Source of the DNA: Periconia sp. R9002
Taxonomy: Eukaryota > Ascomycota > Dothideomycetes > Pleosporales > Periconiaceae
DNA: 64,000 bases
Assembly (NCBI GenBank): GCA_023627715.1
Contig: JAMAHW010000012.1
Span: 310,001 to 374,000, forward strand
Reading direction: 5' to 3'
Shown: one piece after another, positions 21,052 through 32,500 of the stretch
Layout: the number at the start of each line of letters is the position of its first letter
Position numbering within the stretch: the stretch's first letter is position 1
Made by a program: the position numbers and the translations under genes
Notes under the pieces: model-generated
Database searches by the model: none
What the model was told of the DNA's origin: nothing
The model's input: the letters and a program-made list of their open reading frames with translations, nothing else

Positions 21052-22963
21052 CTACGCCACGGCCTCCTCGCTAACGAGAACACCCCTCTCTTTTCCTTCC
21101 GCGACTTTTGCCACCGCCTCAATAATACCGTCCCTTGCATCTTGACCATCGATAATGACAGCCATCTCCTCCAGCGATGAGCCCGAAGTTTCGACAAACA
21201 GAAAGTAAACCGTTACGAGCTCGACTAGCAACCAGACATCATAAACAACGTAGTCTGTGAATAGTTAGCATGTGAAAGGAGATCTAAAGGTAGGCAACTT
21301 GATGAGACGTACATTTCCACTTTATCGCTTCGAGGGCAATGGGATTCGCATATTGGTTGAAAATGAGGGCACATGACACAAAGAGGTTATAAAGGACAAG
21401 ACCCTACATGAGGTTAGTGAGTTGTTCTTGTTGGCTTCTCGCAACAACACATACCCTCGCGCGCATCTGATACGGCAAGATCTCAACCACATAAGTGACC
21501 TGCAATGGCGCCCAAGCAATGTTGAAAACCGCATTATAGAGGAAAATCATAGCAAGCACTGCACGACCCACCGCCGCAGAACCGGATCCAGCAGCGTCGA
21601 CTTGCTTCTCGAAAGTTGATTCCAATGCTGTCCAGATAATGAAGCATACCAGCATGCAGGCTGTGGATGTCAGAAACATGGTGCGGCGCTTGAATTTGTT
21701 GACGACGAGGGAGAAGCCTAGGGCCGTGACGAGGTTCCATATTGTGAGAATGCCGTTGATGAGGGTCTGGGTCTCTTGCGAAGTGATGCCTATGGAGTCG
21801 AGGATGAGCGTAAGATAGTACTGCAAGCCGGTTAGAGTGTATAAAGCGCGGCGAAGGAATGTAGACGTACGGATATCAGGCCATTGCCAGACCATTGCGA
21901 GAAAAACCCCACGGCGAGGATGATAAAAAAGCGGAGCATATTACCGCGGCTTTTAAAGAACGCCTGGTATGACCCACTACGAGCCGATTCGTTCTCAATG
22001 CGAAGGGCTTCTTTAATTTCTTCCAACTCGACTAGGACGATAGGATCATTGGGATTGCCGTTCGCATGATACTAACGAGGTCAGTTTGGGGTACAAAGTC
22101 CAGGAGAACAAGCTTCTTACTCTAGTGATGATGGCTTGAGCTTCATCGCAGTGGTCTTTGCTCACCAACCAGCGAGGAGACTCAACAATCCACCACATAC
22201 ATAGGATCTGGATGAAGCTGGACAGTGCCTGAAGGATTGATGGGATTCGCCAAGCCCAGGTATTCATGATGCGAAAAGTGCCATATGTCGTCCACGCCGC
22301 AACAATGGCTCCCATATTCCATAACGAATTATAGATGCTTACCATAGGAGCCTTCTGCGTCGGAAACGCGAGCTCCATGATCAAAATGGGTGCAGCGGTG
22401 ATGTTGAAACCCAGACCGAAACCGATGATTCCACGTGCGGCGATGAACATGCCGTCTGTCTAGGTAAGACTTGTTTGCCGAGCACAGCAAGGATGCCTTA
22501 CTATTCTGGGCACCGCCCTGTAGTCCTACACCCAGGAGAATGATGGAAGCACCGAAAATGAGCGTCTTTTTCCTTCCAAAGTGATCGCAGGCGTACGCGC
22601 AAAAAGGTAATGAGACAAGTTGTCCAACATTTTGAATTGCATTCAGTCTATGCTGGTTGTTAAAGACATGTAGAGAAATGGGGGGTTGGAACAACGTACA
22701 AGGCCAAAGTGCTGGCACCTGGTTGGTGAAAGAACTCTTTCCACTCATCCAGCGACTGCAATCCATCTAGCTGAGTCAGGTTCAAGGTGTTTCCGCTATT
22801 GTGACAGAGGTGTCGTACTCATCATCGATCCATCGTATCCAGTCGCATATGACGAAATCTGGCACAATACGAGAAGTAAATTGACCGTAATAATTCCTCT
22901 GTCCGCGAACCACCCGGTCTTGCGACCCAAGAGTGCCTGATCCATGGTAATTGCTGCCGACAT
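21052..22963 (-). CDS. MFS sugar transporter (lactose permease/hexose porter type)
   Basis: Seven or so exons from ATG 22963 (MSAAITMDQALLG) to TAG 21054-21052. The sugar-porter signatures are present: SYATGYDGSMM after TM1, NGLQSLDEWKEFF, DHFGRKKT between TM2 and TM3, ARGIIGFGLGFN, VESPRWLVSKD after TM6, NKFKRRTMFL in the second half, and VETSGSSLEEM after TM12. About 500 residues and 12 TMs at the plasma membrane, importing mono- or disaccharides with protons. It is closest in style to fungal lactose-permease-like porters. It is divergent from the secreted protein gene at 23473 with about 510 bp between start codons, which suggests extracellular release and uptake of the same sugar. Confidence 0.9.
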
Positions 22964-23472
22964 GGCGGTTCTTTGCGCAGTTCGTGAAGTCGTGAGTGCC
23001 TTACTGCCGCGCGGAGACGCCGACACCTTGTATTTAGGTATCAAGGGTCCTTATCTCTCCACGCGGGGCTACGCGGAGATTCCAATGCCATGGAACTGAT
23101 ATGCGCTTGTGACCTGCTGGTTATCAAAAGACTATCGACTTGCGCGGCGAATGGACAGTTTGCGGGTAGGTTGCTTGTTGGCTATCAACAACAAAGCGCG
23201 GGGAAACAACGAAATTGCGCCTAGCTTACCGATGTCGCGGTGGCTCTCGGATTGATCTAACCATGTTCAAATGAGAGGTTAACGATAGCCTGCGACGGTC
23301 GAGGGATGATCGCGTTAAAGGGCGAAAATTAAGCCGTATTTTCCCCATGGGGCAGGTGACAGACCACGCGAGCAGGCGCAGACCCAGAGAGTAATGAAAG
23401 GTATAGGTTTGCACTTATATATCACTGAAGAGATGCAGCCATTCAAGCTACATTTGAACATTGGACAGGGTG
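22964..23472. promoter_or_regulatory. Divergent promoter of transporter and secreted protein
   Basis: Both genes start at the edges of this 509-bp segment. It contains several GC-rich stretches with CGCGG/CCGCG (for example CACGCGGGGCTACGCGGAG near 23059-23077). No coding content. Confidence 0.4.
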
Positions 23473-25213
23473 ATGCCTTTCGTTCGAGCTTTATGTGTGG
23501 CGGTGGTCACGGCCGTGGCTACTTTGGGCACAGCCCAGGAGCAGCAGAAACTGTCCGAGCGTATGAATCTACTATGACACACATTGACGCATTTTGTACT
23601 GACATTATCAAGCGGCGCAAGATTATTTTGAGTATTCGATGAGCTTGGCGGACTCAAGATACGACTCCAGCTACAACTACATCTGGTACAACGACAATGG
23701 TCCGTGGTCAACTCGCTTCACAGCCTGGTATATCCCAGGTCTGCTGCATCGAAATCAAGGAGATGATGTTGCAAAAGCACACAAGGCATTGCGTAATATG
23801 TAAGACCACAATAATTGCACTCGATGAGCTCTTTCTGATTGTTTCAGCATCAATGTGCAGATGAACGAAAATTTCACTTCGCCGTGGTATGCTGACTACA
23901 AGTTATCTCCTGATGAACCAAATCCAACCTACGTGGGGGACCTCTATCCACAGGAGGTGTATGCCACTTATGACCCCAATTGGCGAGCTTTTGTTGGCTC
24001 CGCCATGGTCCAGGCCATTGCAGAATATGAGCATTTGCTTGATCCGCAGCTTGTCAAGGATATCGAGGCGTCTCTTGAGCGTGCTGCAGTAGGGGAAATA
24101 CGTCGCGATGGGACACCGCCAGATAACCTCATTCTCGGCTACTCCAACCCTCAGCTTATGGGCACAATGATGATCGGCTGGCTGGGTGACCGAGTGAACA
24201 ATCAGACCTTCATCGACGAAGCGAACACTCGAGGCGAAGATCTTTATCAACTGTTCATCGCAAATGGGAGCAACACTTTCACAGAATACAACTGCCCTAC
24301 CTACTATGGTATTGACGTCTTCGGTCTTGCTGCTGCCATTAAATACGGACCCAAGAACTCCAGTTTGACAAAACACGCGCCTTATATGTTGACGGAGCTA
24401 TGGAAAGACGTTGCGGATCACTACAACCCGTACTTGGGAAACCTCGCTGGCCCCTATGATCGCGCATATGCAAGAGACATGCCCACTCACAGCGCTATTC
24501 TCGGTCAATTCTGGTGGGGTATGTACGGCTACGAAAAAGCCCCTCTGCCATGGAAGGGCAATGACGACTTCCGCTATGACCTCGCCCAGGGACCATCGCT
24601 CGCCCTCCTAATGTCAACAGTAAAATCGCACATCTCGCCTGAAGTCGAGGACAAACTTTTGACTCCGCTTACCTCCGAGCGAATGCTTCGCAAAACCATC
24701 CGTGAAGACCTCAAAACCCCCGTTCTCCGCTACGCCGACTCCTGGCTCTCCGAGAACATGATGATCGGCGCACAGTCTCTTTCCGAAACCGTCAATCGCG
24801 GCAAACAGTTCACACCCGCCATCATCCACTGGGCTTCCGATCCTTCTCACAAGCCTTTCCCATACTCTGCCTGGCTATCTCTGTACCCAACGGCGTCCAC
24901 AATTTCGACGAAAGTAGAGCCTCGCAGTCTGACTATCTCATACCCGAACGCTACGCAGGCTGGTTCGGATACTTTCACTTACATGATCTCTGGCATTCCT
25001 CCGTCTTGGAGTCTGGCTGGGAATGTGGTGGATGGATTCAGCAATCTTCCATGCGTAAAAGTGAATGTGGCTGCTGATGGGTTAGAACAGCTACCCACGA
25101 ATTACTGGGGGAACGTCATTTCGAACCAGTATTATTACAACGTTACGTATAAAGTCCCTGCAAACTTCTCGGGGGAGCCGGAGATGAAGCTAGAGTTGGA
25201 ATACACATGTTAG
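23473..25213 (+). CDS. Large secreted protein, possible alpha/alpha-toroid enzyme, family unknown
   Basis: Starts at ATG 23473 with a signal peptide (MPFVRALCVAVVTAVATLG), then a short intron to PAQDYFEYSMSLADSRYDSSYNYIW. A second intron near 23801-23848 joins KALRNI to INVQMNENFTSPWY. About 546 residues, ending in a single Cys (EYTC). Several NxS/T sites (NQT, NGS, NSS, NAT, NVT, NFS) fit secretion. Repeated helical segments with aromatic and acidic residues (YNDNGPWSTRFTAWYIPGLL, NWRAFVGSAMVQAIAEYEHLL, TEYNCPTYYGIDVFGLAAAI, AILGQFWWGMYG) suggest an alpha/alpha-barrel like that of glycosidases, lyases or terpene-processing enzymes. I cannot assign the family. The divergent sugar transporter argues for a carbohydrate role. 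Confidence 0.75.
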
Positions 25214-25935
25214 ACGTGTGAATACATCTTCTAGAAATCGAGTATAGGCTCATATACTTGTTTGTGATACTCTACTTTATTGATACTGCGAGTAATCTAG
25301 TAAGAGATGATAAGCCTTATTTTTTTTCATGTACATACATACCGCATAACCTTTTAGTTCTTCAATTTTTTTCTCATCATTGCCCATAATGCAAACGGCG
25401 TCATCAAGCAGATCCAATGACACGTACAAAACCTTCACGCATTAAAACATGTAGCTTCGGGTCACTTGCACCTGTCCACTTAGTTATGTACATGTAAACA
25501 CACATATCGACCACAGAAAGATCCGTCGATATTCACGGTGGATGGCGTGCAGAGTTGACTAATACTTCGGGGCTAATATCTTCTTGCGCATGACTAGTAA
25601 TTCGTCACTGGAACCTGCACGATCGTGCTCGGAAAATGTGTGCTCGGAAAATGTGTGCTCGGAAAATGTGTGCTCGGAAAATGTGTGCTCGGAAAATGTG
25701 TGCTCGGAAAATGTCCGCCCCAAAGATTTCGCTGCGGGAAAACCCCGTTTTGGCGCTTAAGCATCCAACTAGTGCACCGTGATGCGAACACCACCAACTG
25801 CGCTAGCCATATCGTGATCATGCAAAGAAACACCATCAATTTTCCGGTTGATACGATGGACTCTCCATTTCAACATTTGCTCTGCCCATACCTCGCCCCG
25901 CCCAACCTCCCTTCTTAATCCATTCCATCGTCAAA
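25214..25935. other. Intergenic region containing a 15-bp minisatellite
   Basis: 3' flank of the secreted-protein gene, the 6-copy minisatellite at 25625-25714, then the promoter of the Dabb gene. No gene apart from frames created by the repeat. Confidence 0.5.
25625..25714. repeat. 15-bp minisatellite, six exact copies
   Basis: The unit GTGCTCGGAAAATGT is repeated six times with no mismatch. Because 15 is a multiple of three and the unit has no stop in some frames, both strands show artificial open frames. Perfect identity points to recent expansion or ongoing slippage. Confidence 0.95.
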
Positions 25936-26454
25936 ATGGCAGTAGTACATATAGGTAGTTACCCTACCCAACCCCCGAAACAATCCACCATGCGTTTCCC
26001 ACCATATCTTCTACTAATGAAACGAAACCCAGTCCTCTTCAAATTCAAACCCACAGTCACAGCAGCCCACAAAGCCGCATTCGTCCGCGAACTCCAAACC
26101 CTCAAAAACCTCCCTTGCGTTCTCAACAAACAACTCTTTGTCGGCGGGCCCTCCATCACCGACCCCATCGAGCGCAGCAAAGGGTATGAGTTTGCGCTTT
26201 TGAGTTTTCACCAAGATAGGGAAGCATTGGCGGTGTATCAGGGGAGTACGGAGCATCATCGGTGAGTGTTGAATGCATGGGAAAATTTAGGGGTGGAGAA
26301 TGAAGGCTGATGTGTTGGGGGTAGGGTAACGAGTGAATATTTGTGGCCGTATAAAGAGGATGTTACGAGGTTTGATTTTGAGGTTGGAGAGGGGAATCAG
26401 GAGATGCGGGATTTGTTGGTGAGGGGCTTGTTGAATGGGGCGGAACAATTATAG
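25936..26454 (+). CDS. Dabb (stress-responsive A/B barrel) domain protein
   Basis: Exon 1 is only 19 bp (ATG at 25936, MAVVHI). A GT-AG intron to about 26030 joins it to VLFKFKP, recreating the start typical of Dabb proteins (M..HIVLFKFKP). A second intron at about 26263-26325 joins EHHR to VTSEYLWPYKEDV, and the frame ends at TAG 26452-26454. About 125 residues. The central LPCVLNKQLFVGGPS and FALLSFHQDREALAVYQ segments fit the ferredoxin-like dimeric fold. Dabb proteins include stress proteins and small cyclases or EthD-like enzymes; the function here is not known. The unspliced frame would insert an unrelated Pro-rich stretch. Confidence 0.8.
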
Positions 26455-26899
26455 TAGAATGAATGACAAGCTAGTGATAAGATGTGCAGGGTGGGATCAT
26501 ACTATGCTATGTTCTTCTCGTTTGATGTTTGTTTATTTCATTTGTGGTGATCAGTTTTTCTAGCTTTGCCAGGCTTCTATTTTTTTGGCCTTTATTTGTC
26601 TGACTTTTAGTTGCCTGTGTGCCCGTCCTGGCCGAGGACGTTACCAAGTGTCCCCCACCCCCTCTCCTACTTGTGTCGATACCCAGGGTAGCAATACTCG
26701 GTGAGGATCAATTCAATATTCATATTCATTCGTCTGACTATTGGTAAGAAAATGGAAATCGCGATAGACAAAATAGAGAAAGAGGACAGAAGACGTTCAG
26801 AAGGCATACCATCATGCACAAAATCTCTGACAGAATTCCATTATCAACGTATGAATGTGTCTCAATCGAAAACAAGTCACGCACATATAATGCATTTCA
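26455..26899. other. Intergenic region with a dispersed motif
   Basis: Contains GTCCTGGCCGAGGAC at about 26627-26641 (5-bp inverted arms GTCCT/AGGAC), part of a segment shared with 14090-14114. The rest is AT-rich spacer between convergent genes. Confidence 0.45.
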
Positions 26900-27703
26900 C
26901 TATGCTCTACCAGTGCTTCCAGTAATACCCCCATCCACAACTACCTTCTGGCCCGTAATATACCCCGCCTCATCCGACACCAAAAACAGCGCCGCATTCG
27001 CAACATCCCACGCATTCCCCATCCGTCCCATAGGAACATGTTCATTCCTCGCTTTCTTAAACTCTTCATAATCCCTCCCATACCTCTCCGCCAAGCTCTT
27101 GGTATACGGCGTATCCATCGACCCCGGCACCACCGCATTCAACCTGACCTTTCTATCCGCGTACATGACAGCAGTTGCTTTGACGAACTGCAAGAGCGCG
27201 GCTTTGGCGGTGTTGTATGCGATCTGAGGCTTGCCGATGTACCGCATGCCTGCGATGCTGGAGATGCAAACGATGGCGCCACCTTGAGGTTGGGATTCCA
27301 TAACGGGAAGGACGTGGTGGCAAGCAAGGTAGACGCTTCGTAAATTCAGATCCATTTGCGCGTCCCATACTGTCTCAGACATAGTTGATGGACATCCCGG
27401 CTGCGATTGACCGACATTAGTGAGGAGGATATCGATGCGGTTGTGCTTTGCGATACAAGCGTCCACCAAGCTTTTCACGGACTGGGAGTCGGTTGCGTCG
27501 GTTGTAACAACCGTGCAGATCCCGCCTTCCCCTTCGATTGTTTTCTGTGTTTTGGATGTCGATGCAATGGTGCGGTTCCCGCCGAAGATGATGGCGCCTT
27601 GTCGCGCGAAGAGGACGGCGCATGCGGCTCCAATGCCCCAGTCGTCTTCACCAGATTGGCCGAGGCCGATGACTAGAGCAACTTTTCCTTTGAGGTTGAG
27701 CAT
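26900..27703 (-). CDS. Short-chain dehydrogenase (possible sugar 1-dehydrogenase)
   Basis: Intronless, 267 residues, start ATG 27703. The Rossmann loop is unusual: IGLGQSGEDDWGIGAA, with an extension between the first Gly and the GIG pair. Other SDR landmarks are intact: TTDATDSQSV, LTNVGQSQ in place of NAG, ISSIAG, active-site YNTAKAA, VPGSMDTPYT, and the C-terminal TGQKVVVDGGIT typical of FabG/sugar-dehydrogenase-like SDRs. NAD(P)-dependent, cytosolic. It is head-to-head with the IlvD/EDD gene (318 bp between starts), so the two are probably co-expressed. In oxidative sugar routes such an SDR oxidises the sugar to a lactone, which feeds an IlvD-type dehydratase; that role is inferred from context. 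Confidence 0.85.
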   Translation of the reverse strand: MLNLKGKVALVIGLGQSGEDDWGIGAACAVLFARQGAIIFGGNRTIASTSKTQKTIEGEGGICTVVTTDATDSQSVKSLVDACIAKHNRIDILLTNVGQSQPGCPSTMSETVWDAQMDLNLRSVYLACHHVLPVMESQPQGGAIVCISSIAGMRYIGKPQIAYNTAKAALLQFVKATAVMYADRKVRLNAVVPGSMDTPYTKSLAERYGRDYEEFKKARNEHVPMGRMGNAWDVANAALFLVSDEAGYITGQKVVVDGGITGSTGRA

Positions 27704-28021
27704 ATCACTTTTGGATGCCTAAGAGCAGCCAGCTTCCATGACCGTAAATTGTGATATATTTGTAGAATCCCTAGCTTTCATCGTGAGGCCTTTGCATAGG
27801 AACTCTACCCGTAGAGGCGACGGAGTTGTCCCGTCGCGGTGCGCCAAACCAACCCTGCCCGCGCGGATATTTTCCGTCTAGTTGGGCGCCGAACTAGGTA
27901 GCCAGTCCATAGCTGTAAATACGTGAGTACATGGGCGTGATCAGTATTGTTAATTATGCATGCCAACATCCAGAGGGACCGAAAGAAACATTAACAGACA
28001 GTTACCGTAAAGCACTCCAAT
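27704..28021. promoter_or_regulatory. Divergent promoter of SDR and IlvD/EDD genes
   Basis: A 318-bp head-to-head promoter. It contains several CGG/CCG triplets (27810-27880, for example GACGGAGTTGTCCCG), possible sites for the adjacent Zn2Cys6 regulator. No coding content. Confidence 0.4.
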
Positions 28022-29947
28022 ATGAGCGACACTCAACGAAGCGCGGATTCAGATTATGATCTCGACCGCCCAATCCCCACCACCGCAACAGGATTACGTC
28101 AAGGCCTAACATCATACGGCGATGCACACTTCTCGCTCTTCCTACGCAAGGTATTTATAAAGGCACTCGGATACAGCGATGATGCGCTTTCGCGCCCCAT
28201 TATCGGCATTGTCAACACGTACTCCAGCTTCAATCCATGTCATGCAAATGTACCACAGCTCATCGAAGCTGTTAAGCGCGGAGTCCAATTGAACGGGGGC
28301 CTGGCCATTGACTTTCCAACTATTAGCATCCACGAGAGTTTCGCGAGCCCTACGAGCATGTTCTTAAGGAATTTGATGAGTATGGATACGGAAGAAATGA
28401 TACGAGCGCAGCCGGTCGACGCTGTTGTGCTTATTGGAGGTGATATTCCCTGAAAACACATGTTGAATGAATTTGGTTGTCTCACCTAGTTTAGGATGCG
28501 ACAAGACAACACCGGCACAGTTGATGGGCAGCATATCAGCGAACAAGCCCATAGTTCATCTCGTAACTGGTCCCATGATGCCGGGCAGTTACAAGGGAGT
28601 GCGCATCGGCGCATGTACAGACTGCAGGAACAACTGGGCAAGCTTCCGAGCGGGCAAGATGGATATTGAAGACATTTCGGCTTTAAATGATGAACTTGCA
28701 CCAACTGTGAGTATTTCATGCGACAATTGCAAGTATATCTAACCTTTGATAAGGCTGGAACGTGTGGTGTAATGGGAACGGCTAGTACAATGGCCTGCAT
28801 ACTCGCGGCATTAGGACTGATGCCGCTTAAAGGTGCTACCGCTCCAGCTGTGTCTTCTGCGCGACTGCGAATTGCTGAAGAGAGCGGGAAACTTGCAGTC
28901 GAAGCTTCCAAAACGGGTCTTACCCCACAGCAAGTATTGACGCGGGAATCATTCATAAACGCAATCACAGTATTGCAAGCTATTGGTGGATCCACAAATG
29001 CAGTCGTACATCTGTTGGCAATCATCAACAGGCACCCTGGTGTCACGGGAACAATAACACTTGATACGTTCGACGAAATCGGTCGCTCGACACCTCTGCT
29101 TGTAGATCTTAAACCTAGCGGTCAGAACTACATGACAGACTTCCATAACTCTGGCGGCATGGTAGCCTTGCTCCACGAATTGAAGCCTTTGCTCCACCTC
29201 GAGGCTACTACCTTGTCTGGCAGAACTCTCGGAGAAGAGCTTGCAGCAACGCCATACATTACAGTTCCACGTGACAGCCCGGTCCATTGCGTGCGTTCTC
29301 TAAGCGATCCGATCTACCCAGCGTCGTCGCTCGTTGTGCTTCGCGGGAACATGTGTCCCCATGGAGCGGTTATCAAAGCCAGCGCCTCCAAGGACAGGAG
29401 GCTATTGCACCACAAAGCCCGCGCAGTTGTTTTCGCCAACTCTGAGGATCTAGCAAATCGAATCAATAAGGCGGACCTGGATGCTGATGCCGATAGCATT
29501 TTAGTATTACAAAACATCGGTCCTATTGGCAACCCGGGCATGCCTGAAGCAGGTATGATCCCGATTCCTCGCAAGCTCGCTGAAAAGGGAGTACAAGATA
29601 TGCTTCGACTCTCAGATGGTCGTATGAGCGGTACAGCAGGCGGTACAATTGGATTGCACATTTCACCAGAGTCTTCAAAACTCGACTCAGTGTTCGGCCT
29701 CGTGAGAACTGGTGATATAATTGAGTTCGATGTCAGTAAGCGTTTATTGCAACTCCACGTGCCGGAGGAGGAGATCTCGAGGAGAATCCAGGCACGAAAA
29801 ACTGAAATGGGGAAATCCATGCATGAGTCCCACACGCGCACAAGGGGCTATCGGGGGCTCTACCTGCGATCGGTAAATCAAGCCCACGAGGGTGCTGACT
29901 TTGACTTTTTGACAGCTGCGGGTCCGCACGGCGATCGAAAAGCTTAG
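28022..29947 (+). CDS. IlvD/EDD family dehydratase
   Basis: Exons 28022-28439, 28495-28706 and 28754-29947 give 607 residues. All three Fe-S ligand cysteines of the family are visible: FNPCHANVP, GGCDKTTPA (split by intron 1) and AGTCGVMGTAST (at the start of exon 3). GRMSGTAGG and GLVRTGDIIEFDV in the C-terminal half are also family signatures. Members dehydrate dihydroxy acids: valine/isoleucine synthesis (IlvD), 6-phosphogluconate (Edd), or sugar acids such as arabonate, xylonate and sulfogluconate. The sequence does not look mitochondrially targeted (MSDTQRSADSDYDL start), which argues against the housekeeping IlvD and for a sugar-acid dehydratase. The neighbouring SDR, LDH2-type gene and regulator support that. 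Its stop codon overlaps that of the next gene. Confidence 0.9.
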
Positions 29948-32199
29948 TACCCTTCCGTAGCGGTAAAGTTTTCTAATTGCGGAATAAAATCTTCGAATAA
30001 ACTTCGCATGATACCATCCATATCCGTGATGTCCTCGAAAGTAAAGGGGTCCTGCCAATTGGAAGATTCCAAAGAGAAGTCATTTGGAATCATTAATGGA
30101 GTGAGCACATCGGATGCTATCTCCGGGCCTTGAGCAGGATGTTGATCGCTCATCATAGTTCCCATGGTCGTCTCCATCAATGAATTATTTGGCCCTTGTG
30201 TATCCCTCTCAAGATTGGAATTTTTCACGCTCCTTGTCCAGCGCAATATGGATCGGTACAGGTCGACTAGGTTATCGCGACTTCTTCGAGCGCTGGGCCA
30301 ATATGCTCCCATCGCACTCAGAACGCTAAGACTTATGTTCATATCGCCAACGAAGTCCTCCAATTCTATCTTAGCCGGTATGCTTGGAACAGTCCGTATG
30401 CAATACAGCATCGTGATTGTACCAGACATTATGCCATGCAAAGTGATCCAATCATATACCAGTAACTCTTGCCTATAAAGTCTGTCATAAAGTCGTATAG
30501 TCTGTCGTGCTGACTCGTAACAATCCGATAGCATCGCGGGAGAAGGTATCGGCACTGCAGGGCTAGGACGCAAGAGCAGCATCTTGAGAGAGTGGTAACG
30601 GATTTGGCACAAGGATTCCATGTACGTGTTTCCTCCATTTTGATGGGGAATTTCGGAAGCCCAGTGGTTCAACTGAGCAAGCATATCACGCTGCCATGCT
30701 GCAATATCGGTGATTGTAGAATAAGCGTAGGAAGGAGACTCCCGATTGACGCTATTCGCTACATATTTGATCTCAGAATTGAGCTTAGCTAATTTGAAAA
30801 GATGTATAGATGTTGAGATGTCGGTCGGGTCCGTCGGAAGATGAGCCGCTTCCTCTTGGTAATAATCGTCCACACTTTCGGGGAGCTAGAGGTGGTCAGC
30901 TATTTTCCGACAGACAATGAGCTAAAGACCTCATACTCTCAGCTCGCAAGCCTCGTCCCGGATACCGATTGGTCGACCCATCATTGTCGCGATGGTCCGG
31001 TCTAGAGTGAACACAGTCCAAAATATGCGGGTTCTCATTTCCTGGGTGAAACGCGAAATACCAGTTTGCGTGGTAACATTCCTTTGAAGACCTAGATCCA
31101 ACACCGTGGCTAGGCATTGGTAGTTCAAATGCCACAAGCTGAGGCGCATATGTGGATTGTGAAGAGTGAAAATTAAAAGAAGGAGCATACACTGTAGTCC
31201 TTGTGTCGATGTATGCACGTTTAGTTGATCTAAATATTGCAAAGCGGAAAGACAATACGATTCGCTGGGAAAGTTTCGATTGTTCCTGTAAGAAAGAATC
31301 GATGAGGAAATAGCTAGTACCATGAAAACCTGAAAATGCATATAGGGATCTTTCGGGAGTGACTCTGGACCGTTATCACGACGCAACAATTGATCAACAA
31401 GGGTCCTGAAGGAATTTTCATGAAGTAAAGGCCATTGAGAATTTACCACATCGAAATAAATTTGGACCAACTGATGTACAAGCGAAGGTTGTGGTAATGC
31501 CAATGGCCCCTGAGTTGCATCCACAAGTTCGTTCATAATAGATCGATCACCCGGCTGCACAGTACGGAGATCTCTGCCTTGACTAGCGTCCCTCCGTGGA
31601 CAACCGGCAAGCAGAAGACGCGCCAGGAAATAACCACTTGATGGACCGATATATCTTTGATCGGAGTTGTCGCCCACAGATATGAGACCAATTTCGTGAG
31701 CTCGCTGCGTTACTGGCACTGATGATGGCAGACTGGGGGCTCTGTGATCTTGGTTTTGTCGTTGTAATTGTGGCTGTAGAGGGGATAGAGGGCGCTCAGG
31801 ACCGTCTGCATTGCCGGCGTCTGCATCATCACCCGCACCGGGAACAGGATCGGCCGACAAGTCAATATCAGGTAGTCGTTCCCGTATAATAGATTCCAAC
31901 CATGTGACTCTGTGCCTAAGACGTGTCACAGCCTGCTCGCTGACGCGATTGCGCGGAGCAGGACGCAATCGCACACTATCACCATCGAAACACGCAGCCG
32001 AATTTTTTGCGCAATTGCCGCAAACCGGATACTGTTTATCGCACTAAACAGGAGGTTGAATTAGGTTGTGTTGAAAAAGCGTCGCCCAGGTACCCACAGC
32101 ATGGGGTTTAGTGGTACTCACGCGGATTTTGCGCCTTTGGCACCGCGAGCATGAAAGTCGCAGTCGGGGATTTCTGGTTGCTTCTTGGTTATCGGACAT
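29944..32199 (-). CDS. Zn2Cys6 transcription factor of group A
   Basis: The start is ATG 32199 (MSDNQEATRNPRLRLS). The zinc cluster is split by an intron at about 32120-32045: exon 1 gives CSRCQRRKIR, and exon 2 resumes CDKQYPVCGNCAKNSAAC, together forming an intact six-Cys cluster. Exon 2 continues through a coiled-coil linker (HRVTWLESIIRERL) to the fungal_trans domain (LWHLNYQCLATVLDLGLQRN, TRIFWTVFTLDRTIATMMGRPIGI). A second intron near 30930-30890 joins LRV-region codons to LPESVDDYYQEEA. About 690 residues, nuclear. The stop TAA (29946-29944) overlaps the IlvD stop. It is divergent from the LDH2-type gene, so it probably controls both neighbours. Confidence 0.88.
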
Positions 32200-32500
32200 T
32201 TCCCGCTATTAGGGACGACAGCGGACAACTTGGTGGGGGGTTCTGTTATGTGGGGATCAAGAAGAGGATGGCGGACGGATGTCGGGCCCACGGAAACAAA
32301 AGGCCCGGGCGGTGCGGAGAAACTCCGCGTCCGCGCCAACCATTACCAGTAGCTGCATCAAGGCGCATATATGTATGTTGACAGTATTGAAAGCAATTGA
32401 GCATCCTACATATTCAAATTAAAAACAATATCAAAATTTCGAACTGAGTCAACAGCGGCCGATTGATCAATCGACTGCCATTGCTAACAGCTTGTTCGTC

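Noticed and set aside
25594..25918. Opposing open frames through the 15-bp repeat
   Set aside because: Both are created by repeat periodicity; encoded pentapeptide repeats have no flanking coding sequence.
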